Positions 52,293 to 61,367 of a DNA stretch of 64,000 nt are shown piece after piece; positions within the stretch are counted from its first letter, which is position 1; each line of letters starts with the position of its first letter. The position numbers and the translations under genes were made by a program. The stretch covers positions 1 through 64,000 of the forward strand of contig NZ_JABBXD010000013.1 of the NCBI RefSeq assembly GCF_014750655.1, read 5' to 3'. The DNA comes from Salinimonas profundi (GTDB taxonomy: Bacteria; Pseudomonadota; Gammaproteobacteria; Enterobacterales; Alteromonadaceae). The notes under the pieces were generated by a model, which saw only the letters and a list, made by a program, of their open reading frames with translations, had not been told where the DNA came from and did not search any database.

Positions 52293-53600
52293 ATGTTGAA
52301 CTGGAATACCTTATCAGATGCCGAGCGCCGCGAGGCGCTTGCGCGTCCGGTGATGAAAAACAGTGTCGCCCTGAAACAAACGGTCAGCGACATATTGGCC
52401 GATGTTGAACGTCGCGGTGATGAGGCGGTACTGGATTACACCCGTCGATTTGATTGCGCTACGCTGCCTGCGCTGCCTCTTACTATCGAGCAGCGCGACG
52501 CACTGGCCGCTCAGGTAAGCGCAGAAGTGGAAACAGCCATTGATACCGCGTTTGCTAATATCAAAGCCTTTCACGAGGCGCAGAAGCCGCAGGATATTCA
52601 GCTCACCACCACCCCTGGCGTGGTCTGTGAGCAGCGTTTTGTGGCGCTTGAAGCGGTGGGACTGTATATCCCCGGAGGCAGCGCCCCCCTGCCCTCTACT
52701 GCACTGATGCTGGGTGTACCGGCGGTGGTCGCTGATGTACCGCGAAAAGTCCTGTGCACACCACCAGGTAAAGATGGCCTGATTGCACCAGAGATTGCGT
52801 TTGTCGCCAAGCGCTGCGGCATTGAGGAGATTTATCTGTGCGGTGGCGCTCAGGCGATTGCCGCTATGGCACTGGGCACTGACACGATTGCCCAGGTCGA
52901 CAAAATTTTCGGGCCGGGTAATAGTTTTGTGACCGAAGCCAAACAGCAGGTGAGTCAGCGTGCTGATGGCGCGGCCATCGACATGCCCGCCGGCCCCTCT
53001 GAAGTATTGGTACTGGCGGATGAAACAGCCAGTGCGGCCTTCGTGGCCTCAGACTTATTATCTCAGGCAGAACACGGCGCGGATTCTCAGGCCATTTTAG
53101 TCAGTAACAGCGAAAGCCTGATTGAGGCGGTGAAAGCCGAGGTGGACTCTCAGCTGGCGCAGCTATCACGTAATGCGATTGCGGTAGCGGCCATGGACAA
53201 CGCCCGTTACATTGTAACTGCTTCGCTGGATGAAGCGGTGGCGGTGAGTAATACCTATGCGCCGGAGCACCTTATTGTACAAACCGAGGATGCCAGAGGT
53301 CTGTTGCCTGCGCTTAAAAATGCCGGTTCGGTATTTTTAGGTGCCTGGTCACCCGAGTCTGCCGGTGATTATGCATCGGGGACCAATCACGTGTTACCCA
53401 CCTATGGTTATGCCAAAAACTATTCTTCACTGGGTTTGCTGGACTTTATGCGCCGTTACACCGTGCAGGAGCTCAGCCCGCAGGGGCTGCAGAATCTGGG
53501 GTCCGCTATTATGACACTGGCTGCGGCCGAAGGCCTTGATGCACACGAAAAAGCAGTTGCCCTGCGCATGCAGGCGTTAAAGGATAATCAAGATGGCTGA
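52293..53600 (+). CDS. hisD: Histidinol dehydrogenase
   Basis: 435 residues. Zinc and NAD features: GLYIPGGSAPLPSTALMLGVPA, GPGNSFVTEAKQQV, DMPAGPSEVLVLAD, DLLSQAEHGADSQAILV, and SAGDYASGTNHVLPTYG. Oxidises histidinol to histidine in two steps. Overlaps hisC by eight bases. Confidence 0.98.
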   Translation: MLNWNTLSDAERREALARPVMKNSVALKQTVSDILADVERRGDEAVLDYTRRFDCATLPALPLTIEQRDALAAQVSAEVETAIDTAFANIKAFHEAQKPQDIQLTTTPGVVCEQRFVALEAVGLYIPGGSAPLPSTALMLGVPAVVADVPRKVLCTPPGKDGLIAPEIAFVAKRCGIEEIYLCGGAQAIAAMALGTDTIAQVDKIFGPGNSFVTEAKQQVSQRADGAAIDMPAGPSEVLVLADETASAAFVASDLLSQAEHGADSQAILVSNSESLIEAVKAEVDSQLAQLSRNAIAVAAMDNARYIVTASLDEAVAVSNTYAPEHLIVQTEDARGLLPALKNAGSVFLGAWSPESAGDYASGTNHVLPTYGYAKNYSSLGLLDFMRRYTVQELSPQGLQNLGSAIMTLAAAEGLDAHEKAVALRMQALKDNQDG

Positions 53601-54675
53601 TTTATTGTCTTCTCTTATTAACCAGAACCTGGTTGACCTGAAACCTTATGAGTCGGCCCGCCGCCTGTTCTCCGGTGGACAGGACTGGCTAAACGCCAAC
53701 GAGTCGCCCTATGCCAATCCTTATCAGGTCGACAGCGATCGTTTTAATCGGTATCCCTCCTGTCAGCCGGAGGCGGTGGTATCAGCCTATGCACAGTATG
53801 CCGGGGTAGCGACCGATGAGCTTATCGTCACACGCGGTGCTGATGAGGGCATTGAGCTGCTGATTCGTACCTTCTGCACGCCCGGCGAAGACAATATTCT
53901 GATTTGCCCGCCTACTTATGGCATGTATGCCATTAGTGCAGAAACCTGCAATGTGGGCATTAAAAAAGCGCCGCTGCAGGCAGACTTTTCACTGGATGTT
54001 GATGCTATCTGTGCCACCGATAATGTCAATCTGGTGTTTATCTGCGCGCCGAATAACCCCACCGGCACTACGGTCGATGCGGCAGATCTGACCCGGGTGC
54101 TGGAACACTTTGCTGACTCTGCACTGGTTGTGGTGGATGAAGCGTATATTGAATTTGATAAACAAAACAGCTGGGCTGACAAGCTGGCGCAGTACCCCAA
54201 TCTGGTGATTTTGCGTACGCTGTCAAAAGCCTTTGCTTTGGCGGGCTTACGCTGCGGCTTTACGCTGGCCAACCGCAATGTGATTGATGCGCTGATGAAA
54301 GTTATTGCGCCCTATCCTATTCCTGAACCGGTAGCCCAGATTGCTGAACAGGCACTAAGTGCCGAAGGTCAGACTCAGGTCGCGCTGCAGGTAGACTTTA
54401 TTAACCGGGAAAAGCAGATCCTGGCCGAGGCATTGTCAGAACTGGGCGATATTGAGCTGGTTGGGGATACCCGGGCAAACTTTGTGCTGTTTAAAACAGC
54501 CCAGAGTGCGCAGCTGATGGAGTATCTGGTCAGTCAGGGTATGCTGATCCGCGATCAGTCCAAACAAATGAACTTGCAACACTGCTTGCGTGCCACCGTG
54601 GGTAACGAAGAACAGAACCTGCGTTTGCGTAAGCTTATTACTGAATTTTTTAATCAATCAGGAGCGTCGGCATGA
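53593..54675 (+). CDS. hisC: Histidinol-phosphate aminotransferase
   Basis: 360 residues, class II PLP enzyme. GSP-type N-terminus [33 protein letters not shown] and [17 protein letters not shown] with the PLP lysine. Converts imidazole acetol phosphate to histidinol phosphate. Overlaps hisB by four bases. Confidence 0.98.
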   Translation: MADLLSSLINQNLVDLKPYESARRLFSGGQDWLNANESPYANPYQVDSDRFNRYPSCQPEAVVSAYAQYAGVATDELIVTRGADEGIELLIRTFCTPGEDNILICPPTYGMYAISAETCNVGIKKAPLQADFSLDVDAICATDNVNLVFICAPNNPTGTTVDAADLTRVLEHFADSALVVVDEAYIEFDKQNSWADKLAQYPNLVILRTLSKAFALAGLRCGFTLANRNVIDALMKVIAPYPIPEPVAQIAEQALSAEGQTQVALQVDFINREKQILAEALSELGDIELVGDTRANFVLFKTAQSAQLMEYLVSQGMLIRDQSKQMNLQHCLRATVGNEEQNLRLRKLITEFFNQSGASA

Positions 54676-55742
54676 GCCAACAAGCCATTTTATTTATAGA
54701 CCGCGATGGCACCCTGGTCGAAGAACCGGCTATCGACAAACAGCTGGATCGTCTGGACAAACTGGTATTTGAACCGGCGGTTATTCCGGTCTTGCTGAAA
54801 CTGCAGGCCGCCGGATTTAAACTGGTCATGGTCAGTAACCAGGATGGTCTGGGTACCGACAGCTTTCCTCAGGCAGATTTTGACGCACCTCATGATCTAA
54901 TGATGCATATCTTTAGCAGCCAGGGCGTAAAATTTGACGATGTGCTGATTTGTCCGCATTTTGATGAAGATAACTGCAGCTGCCGCAAGCCTAAACTGGG
55001 CCTGGTCAGCGATTACCTGCAACAGGGTAAAGTGGACTTTACCCGCAGCTATGTGATTGGCGATCGGGACACCGATATGCAGCTGGCGCAAAACATGGGC
55101 ATCCGCGGGTTACAGTATAACCGCGAGTCCCTTGACTGGCCGGCCATTGAAAAAGCCCTGCTGGCGTCTTCACGCATTGCCGAAGTGGTGCGTACGACTT
55201 CTGAAACCGATATTAAGGTCCGGGTTGACTTGGACTCCGCGGCCAAATCCAGCATTGCCACCGGCATTGGCTTTTTTGACCACATGCTGGACCAGATTGC
55301 CACTCATGGCGGCTTTGAAATGCAGGTGTCGGTCAGCGGAGATCTTCACATTGATGATCACCACAGTGTGGAAGACACGGCACTGGCGCTGGGTGAGGCG
55401 CTGAAAAAAGCGCTGGGTAACAAACGGGGCATTGGCCGCTTCGGGTTTGCCCTGCCAATGGACGAGTGCCGCGCCGAGTGCATCATGGATATTTCCAACC
55501 GGCCGTATCTGAAGTTTGACGCCAGTTTTACTCAGGATCTGGTAGGCGAAATGTCGACCCAGATGGTAGAGCACTTTTTCTATTCACTTGCCCAGGCGAT
55601 GGGGCTGTCGCTGCACCTGTCCACCAGCGAGGGGAATGCGCACCACCAGGTAGAAAGCCTGTACAAAGTATTTGGCCGGGCCCTGCGTCAGGCCATTGCC
55701 CGCTCAGGCGATGCCCTGCCCAGCAGTAAAGGAGCGCTGTAA
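54672..55742 (+). CDS. hisB: Bifunctional histidinol phosphatase / imidazoleglycerol-phosphate dehydratase
   Basis: 356 residues. N-terminal HAD phosphatase: [10 protein letters not shown] with the nucleophilic Asp, zinc loop [15 protein letters not shown], and [11 protein letters not shown]-terminal dehydratase from about 165: [34 protein letters not shown] and [13 protein letters not shown]. The fused form is typical of gammaproteobacteria. Confidence 0.98.
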   Translation: MSQQAILFIDRDGTLVEEPAIDKQLDRLDKLVFEPAVIPVLLKLQAAGFKLVMVSNQDGLGTDSFPQADFDAPHDLMMHIFSSQGVKFDDVLICPHFDEDNCSCRKPKLGLVSDYLQQGKVDFTRSYVIGDRDTDMQLAQNMGIRGLQYNRESLDWPAIEKALLASSRIAEVVRTTSETDIKVRVDLDSAAKSSIATGIGFFDHMLDQIATHGGFEMQVSVSGDLHIDDHHSVEDTALALGEALKKALGNKRGIGRFGFALPMDECRAECIMDISNRPYLKFDASFTQDLVGEMSTQMVEHFFYSLAQAMGLSLHLSTSEGNAHHQVESLYKVFGRALRQAIARSGDALPSSKGAL

Positions 55743-56344
55743 TGAGCCAGCGAATCGTCATTGTAAATACTGGCTGTGCGAATATTTCCTCGGTTCGCTT
55801 TGCCTTAGAGCGGCTTGGTGTCAGTGTAGAAGTGTCAGATGATGTCGGTGTCATCACAGCCGCCGACAAGGTCTTTTTCCCCGGCGTGGGCAGTGCCAGC
55901 GCCGCCATGCAGAGCATTACTGCCAAGCAGCTGGCCCCTACCCTGCAAAGTCTGACTCAACCTGTGTTAGGTGTGTGTCTGGGCATGCAGCTGATGGTGG
56001 AGTCATCCGATGAAAGCCGCACCGGCAAAATTGACTGCCTGGGCCTGATGCCCGGCCACGTCGGCCGGCTGGAGTCACAGGGACAGCGTCTGCCGCACAT
56101 GGGCTGGAATACGGTGACCTCAGCGCGGGAAAACCCGCTGTTTGCCGGCATCGATGATGGTACTTATTTTTACTTTGTACACAGCTTTGCCGTGCCTGAG
56201 TACAAAAATACGCTGGCCAGCTGTGAGTACGGGCAGCGCTTTTCCGCTGCCATTGCCCACAACAATTATTTTGGTGTGCAATTTCACCCTGAACGTTCCG
56301 GTGACGCCGGAGCCCAGCTTCTGACTAATTTTGTGAATCTGTAA
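55742..56344 (+). CDS. hisH: Imidazole glycerol phosphate synthase, glutaminase subunit
   Basis: 200 residues, class I glutamine amidotransferase. Oxyanion and nucleophile GVCLGMQLM with catalytic Cys near 80, FFVHS-type YFYFVHSFAV, and GVQFHPERSG with the catalytic His/Glu. Supplies ammonia to HisF. Shares one base with hisB and abuts hisA. Confidence 0.98.
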   Translation: MSQRIVIVNTGCANISSVRFALERLGVSVEVSDDVGVITAADKVFFPGVGSASAAMQSITAKQLAPTLQSLTQPVLGVCLGMQLMVESSDESRTGKIDCLGLMPGHVGRLESQGQRLPHMGWNTVTSARENPLFAGIDDGTYFYFVHSFAVPEYKNTLASCEYGQRFSAAIAHNNYFGVQFHPERSGDAGAQLLTNFVNL

Positions 56345-57858
<1,514 letters not shown>

Positions 57859-57862
57859 AGCC

Positions 57863-58480
57863 ATGATCATCGATTTATCAAACATGACCGAATTGGCCTG
57901 GGACAAAATGGACGGTTTGCTGCCGGCCATTGTTCAGGACGCGGTGACCGGCAAGGTACTGATGCAGGGTTACATGAACACCGACGCATTAAGCACCACG
58001 CTGGAATCGGGTAAAGTCACCTTTTTCAGCCGCTCCAAGCAGCGCTTATGGCAAAAAGGGGAAACGTCGGGAAATACACTGGATCTGGTTGAGGCTGGCT
58101 GTGATTGCGATCACGACGCGTTGCTGATTCTGGCCAACCCGAACGGCCCGACCTGTCACACTGGCGCAGAGAGCTGCTGGTTTACCAGCAATACCAGCGA
58201 CTTCACTTTCCTGGCCGATCTGGAGCGCACGTTGGCAGCGCGTAAATCTGCCGACCCTGAATCCAGCTACACGGCGCGTCTGTATGCTAAGGGCATCAAG
58301 CGTATTGCTCAGAAAGTGGGTGAAGAAGGCGTGGAAACGGCACTGGCAGCCACCGTGCATGACAAAGAAGAGCTGAAAAATGAGGCCGCAGATCTGCTGT
58401 ATCATTTAACCGTATTGCTGCAGGCCAGCGACATGTCTATGTCCGATGCCATTGCGGTGCTGCGGGCCCGACAACAGTAA
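57863..58480 (+). CDS. hisIE: Bifunctional phosphoribosyl-AMP cyclohydrolase / phosphoribosyl-ATP pyrophosphatase
   Basis: 205 residues. Cyclohydrolase half: [28 protein letters not shown], with metal ligands CDCDHDALL and [12 protein letters not shown]. The pyrophosphatase half begins about 118 ([12 protein letters not shown]) with [13 protein letters not shown] and [10 protein letters not shown]. Last gene of the operon, four bases after hisF. Confidence 0.98.
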   Translation: MIIDLSNMTELAWDKMDGLLPAIVQDAVTGKVLMQGYMNTDALSTTLESGKVTFFSRSKQRLWQKGETSGNTLDLVEAGCDCDHDALLILANPNGPTCHTGAESCWFTSNTSDFTFLADLERTLAARKSADPESSYTARLYAKGIKRIAQKVGEEGVETALAATVHDKEELKNEAADLLYHLTVLLQASDMSMSDAIAVLRARQQ

Positions 58481-58495
58481 TCTTGCTGAATACGA

Positions 58496-58520
58496 AAAAG
58501 GAGCACCCGCTCCTTTTTTT
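58496..58520 (+). terminator. his operon terminator
   Basis: AAAAGGAGC, loop ACCC, GCTCCTTTTTTT, 15 bases after the hisIE stop. Confidence 0.92.
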
Positions 58521-58585
58521 GTCTTTGTTGTAATAAATCAGGTGGTCAGCAGACTACTTATTTATCGCAATCAGCAGGAATGATG

Positions 58586-59242
58586 ATGTTAACAAGACTA
58601 CTCACAACCATTAAAAATAATCTTGGCTTTATTCTGATACTTACCATGTTGTTTAGCATCAGAAGCAGCCTGGCAGATTGGTACCATATCCCCTCAGGTT
58701 CGATGCAACCTTCAATTGAAATTGGTGATCGCGTACTGGTAGACAAAACTGCCTACCGGTTGGAATTTCCTTTTACGAATATTTTACTCAGCCAAACCGG
58801 TCAGCCAGCGCATGGTGACATCATTGTTTTTGAGAGCGCGGCGGCTAAAGAGCGGCTTATTAAGCGGGTGATAGGATTACCCGGTGATACGATTTCAATG
58901 CAGGATCACCGTCTTAAGATTAACGGTAAATCGCTAACTTATTCCGCCAAAGATAATTATCTGCTTGAAACCGATTTACACGGCCACACTTATACCATCG
59001 CGATCGATTCTGTTGCCGGTCCGTTGGCAAATTTCAGTTCGGTCACCGTGCCTGAGGGCTTTGTGCTGGTTCTGGGCGATAACCGAAGTCACAGTGCTGA
59101 TTCGCGGGTACATGGACTTGTCCCTGTGAGCGAAATCAAAGGGCAAGCGAAACGAGTAGTGATTTCTCTGGATAAGCACAATTACTACCTGCCCCGCAGT
59201 GGAAGAATCTGGCAGTCCCTGGGAGAAGAAAAAATAATTTAA
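58586..59242 (+). CDS. Short signal peptidase I
   Basis: 218 residues from the third of three consecutive ATG codons. One N-terminal helix (about 13-29), then the catalytic blocks: PSGSMQPS with Ser39, ERLIKRVIGLPGD with Lys93 and LGDNRSHSADSR. Lacks the second helix and large insert of E. coli LepB (324 residues), so it resembles the short type of signal peptidase, perhaps an accessory copy. Releases proteins exported by Sec or Tat. Own transcript between two operons. Confidence 0.9.
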   Translation: MLTRLLTTIKNNLGFILILTMLFSIRSSLADWYHIPSGSMQPSIEIGDRVLVDKTAYRLEFPFTNILLSQTGQPAHGDIIVFESAAAKERLIKRVIGLPGDTISMQDHRLKINGKSLTYSAKDNYLLETDLHGHTYTIAIDSVAGPLANFSSVTVPEGFVLVLGDNRSHSADSRVHGLVPVSEIKGQAKRVVISLDKHNYYLPRSGRIWQSLGEEKII

Positions 59243-59260
59243 AAAATTTTCAAATTTTCT

Positions 59261-59289
59261 CTTGAAAAGAATTTGGATGTACCTATTTA
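59261..59289 (+). promoter_or_regulatory. Sigma-32-like heat-shock promoter
   Basis: CTTGAAA at 59261-59267 and CCTATTTA at 59282-59289, 14 bases apart, compared with the known consensus CTTGAAA and CCCCATnT. Placed about 100 bases before the first hsp20 start. Confidence 0.6.
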
Positions 59290-59293
59290 TTTA

Positions 59294-59384
59294 TTGTCGA
59301 CGCTGAACAGTCAGGTCGACAAACCCGCCGCCGAATAGTCGGGGCGAATTTAACTTTTACATATTGCTTAATTTTGAGGATATG
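59294..59384 (+). promoter_or_regulatory. Candidate ROSE-type RNA thermometer of the first hsp20
   Basis: A strong first hairpin: TTGTCGAC (59294-59301) with GTCGACAA (59315-59322), continued by CTGA/TCAG inside. The last hairpin places ATATTGCT (59361-59368) against GAGGATAT (59376-59383), so the ribosome site GAGG is paired. The TTGCT element opposite the Shine-Dalgarno sequence is the known ROSE signature of small heat-shock genes. Confidence 0.6.
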
Positions 59385-59387
59385 ACT

Positions 59388-59846
59388 ATGCGTACTATCG
59401 ATCTATCTCCACTATACCGTTCATTTATTGGTTCAGACCGTCTGGCTTCATTGATTGATGCTGCAAACCGGGCTGACAGCCAAAGCACCTATCCACCTTA
59501 TAACATTGAATTGTTGGGTGATGACAAATACCAGATTTCGATGGCTGTTGCCGGGTTTAGTCAGGATGATATTACCATTGAAGCGCAGGAAAATACGTTG
59601 TCCGTTCAGGGTAAAAAGCCCGAACAGGAAGACAGCGAAGCGGCGTCTCGCAAATTTCTGCACAAAGGTATTTCGGAGCGAAACTTCGAACGAAAATTTC
59701 AACTTGGTGACCATGTAAAAGTCACCGGTGCAGCAATGGCTGACGGCCTTCTACATATCAATCTTGAGCGCGTTATTCCTGAAGCGAAAAAGCCGCGTAA
59801 GATAGAAATTGGTAGTCGTTTGCTGGAAAATCAGAACGACAAGTAA
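59388..59846 (+). CDS. Small heat-shock protein, IbpA/Hsp20 type (copy 1)
   Basis: 152 residues from ATG 59388, eight bases after GAGG; an ATG two codons earlier is too close to it. MRTIDLSPLYRSFIGSDRL matches the IbpA/IbpB start. Alpha-crystallin domain about 35-125 (YNIELLGDDKYQISMAVAGF, EAQENTLSVQGKK, RKFLHKGISERNFERKFQLGDHVKV). A holdase chaperone that binds unfolding proteins. Tandem with a near-identical copy. Confidence 0.95.
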   Translation: MRTIDLSPLYRSFIGSDRLASLIDAANRADSQSTYPPYNIELLGDDKYQISMAVAGFSQDDITIEAQENTLSVQGKKPEQEDSEAASRKFLHKGISERNFERKFQLGDHVKVTGAAMADGLLHINLERVIPEAKKPRKIEIGSRLLENQNDK

Positions 59847-59854
59847 TTCCTGAT

Positions 59855-59880
59855 GGCGGGAACACCTTCCCGCCTCTTTT
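59855..59880 (+). terminator. Terminator between the two hsp20 genes
   Basis: GGCGGGAA, loop CACC, TTCCCGCC, CTTTT. Each hsp20 therefore may have its own transcript, or the second is read partially from the first. Confidence 0.85.
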
Positions 59881-59916
59881 ATCATTTTTTGTTGCCGCAT
59901 AGCGGGACACTTTTAC

Positions 59917-59940
59917 ATATTGCTTAATATCGAGGATATG
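59917..59940 (+). promoter_or_regulatory. ROSE-like hairpin before the second hsp20
   Basis: ATATTGCTTAATATCGAGG followed by ATATG: same TTGCT element and GAGG pairing as copy 1. The 40 bases before the start are nearly identical to those of copy 1. Confidence 0.6.
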
Positions 59941-59943
59941 ATT

Positions 59944-60366
59944 ATGCGTACTATCGACTTTTCTCCACTTTACCGTTCTTTCATTGGCTCTGACTATCTT
60001 GCTTCGCAGGTAGATAAGGCGGGTCGTTCAGCACAACAGACGGATGCCCCTCCCTATAACATTGAGCTCTTGGGTGAAGATAAATATCGAATCTCTATGG
60101 CTGTCGCGGGTTTTAACCGGGATATGCTGAATATTGAAGTAAAAGAAAACACACTGTCAGTAGAAGGTAAAAAAGCTGACACTGACAATGCCGACGAGCG
60201 CAAATTTTTACACAAAGGGATTGCTGAGCGTGCATTTGAACGTAAATTTCAGCTTGGCGATCATGTCAATGTAGTTGGTGCTGACTTGACCGATGGTCTG
60301 TTGCATATTGACCTTGAGCGTGTGGTTCCCGAGTCGGAAAAACCTCAAACGATTGCTATTAACTAA
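59944..60366 (+). CDS. Small heat-shock protein, IbpA/Hsp20 type (copy 2)
   Basis: 140 residues from ATG 59944. MRTIDFSPLYRSFIGSDYL and the alpha-crystallin domain (YNIELLGEDKYRISMAVAGF, LHKGIAERAFERKFQLGDHV) are close to copy 1; the C-terminal IAIN keeps a reduced IxI-type motif. A tandem duplication that includes the regulatory leader, recalling the ibpA-ibpB pair, in which the two proteins cooperate. Terminator follows after 24 bases. Confidence 0.95.
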   Translation: MRTIDFSPLYRSFIGSDYLASQVDKAGRSAQQTDAPPYNIELLGEDKYRISMAVAGFNRDMLNIEVKENTLSVEGKKADTDNADERKFLHKGIAERAFERKFQLGDHVNVVGADLTDGLLHIDLERVVPESEKPQTIAIN

Positions 60367-60390
60367 TTTGCTTTTCCCTGGATTATGTTG

Positions 60391-60418
60391 GGCTGACTAT
60401 CGTCAGCCTTTTTTTTTT
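60391..60418 (+). terminator. Terminator after hsp20 copy 2
   Basis: GGCTGAC, loop TATC, GTCAGCC and ten T; reaches the last codons of the convergent gene. Confidence 0.93.
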
Positions 60419-61118
60419 ACCAGTGAGAATAAGCCGGTTTTTCCCCGCAAACTCCCTCTTGCAATGTGCGCTGCCACTGACTGGGCGTTTCATGTAACCA
60501 GTTTGTCAATGATGAAAGATGTGAAACCGTGATGGCTGCTGGTTTTATTGGTTCACCGTTTTCATTGAGTGCAAAGTATTCAGATTGGTAATGAGTCAAC
60601 ATGGCCCGATCAGGAATTTTTTCATCAAGCAGTCTGACATCGGTAACAGCAAGAAAGCGCGCCGACTTATCTTCAATTGACAGGAGCTGCCGGTAAAAGC
60701 GCCCCTTATCCCCCTGAGCCTGAGAAAAACGGTTTAATAAACCCGCCAGTGTTTGGTAAGTAATTATTTCTTTTTGCAGCAAAAAACGGTGTTCCGTTTT
60801 TTTAGTATCCCCCGACTTACCGCCAACGGTATAAATCTGCTTTTCCTGTAAATTATTCAGGTATGTAATACCTTCTTCGGTGTAATCAGACAGCGCATCA
60901 TTGTTTATTTTGACTGAATAATCACTAACGTTGGCCGGGTCAACTTCGAACAATAGCACGTCAGGTGTGAGCTTTTCTTTTTGCTCATCAGTCAGCCCTA
61001 CCGGTTGGCAGTGCTCTGAAATCACGTAGTAATAATCACCCGCGCCTATTGCCTTGACCGGATTTACCTGAAGGAATCCTGTCAGCAGGATACAAGCAGC
61101 TTTACCTTTCAGCTTCAT
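60417..61118 (-). CDS. Unknown exported protein
   Basis: 233 residues with a signal-like start (MKLKGKAACILLTGFLQVNPVKA). Hydrophilic rest with KPAAITVSHLSSLTNWL near the C-terminus and two cysteines (EHCQPV and EGVCGEK). Probably periplasmic. Contains phrases such as LLQKEIITYQTLAGLLNRFSQAQ and DKSARFLAVTDVRLLDEK that suggest a helical then beta fold. No family recognised. Its stop region lies in the terminator of the hsp20 gene. Confidence 0.68.
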   Translation of the reverse strand: MKLKGKAACILLTGFLQVNPVKAIGAGDYYYVISEHCQPVGLTDEQKEKLTPDVLLFEVDPANVSDYSVKINNDALSDYTEEGITYLNNLQEKQIYTVGGKSGDTKKTEHRFLLQKEIITYQTLAGLLNRFSQAQGDKGRFYRQLLSIEDKSARFLAVTDVRLLDEKIPDRAMLTHYQSEYFALNENGEPIKPAAITVSHLSSLTNWLHETPSQWQRTLQEGVCGEKPAYSHW

Positions 61119-61367
61119 TACATTCTTTCGCCTTTATTTTTAACGTCACAATGGTAGTAGAGCGAATCATGAGATACTAGCATTACCTGGATTCTCTCTT
61201 TTATCTGCGTTGTTTAGCCACTATCGGCCATTATTCTTTACGCTCGATTTAATGTTTTGTTACCAAATACGATTTATGTCTTATTGCTAATGTATGTAAG
61301 TCAGTGATATTGATTAATTTAGCAGCACCTTATGCTGTTATAAAAAAGCTTGAATAAGGAAAAATTC

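Noticed and set aside
55528..55926. Long antisense frames over his genes
   Set aside because: GC-rich coding DNA commonly leaves open antisense frames; no ribosome sites.
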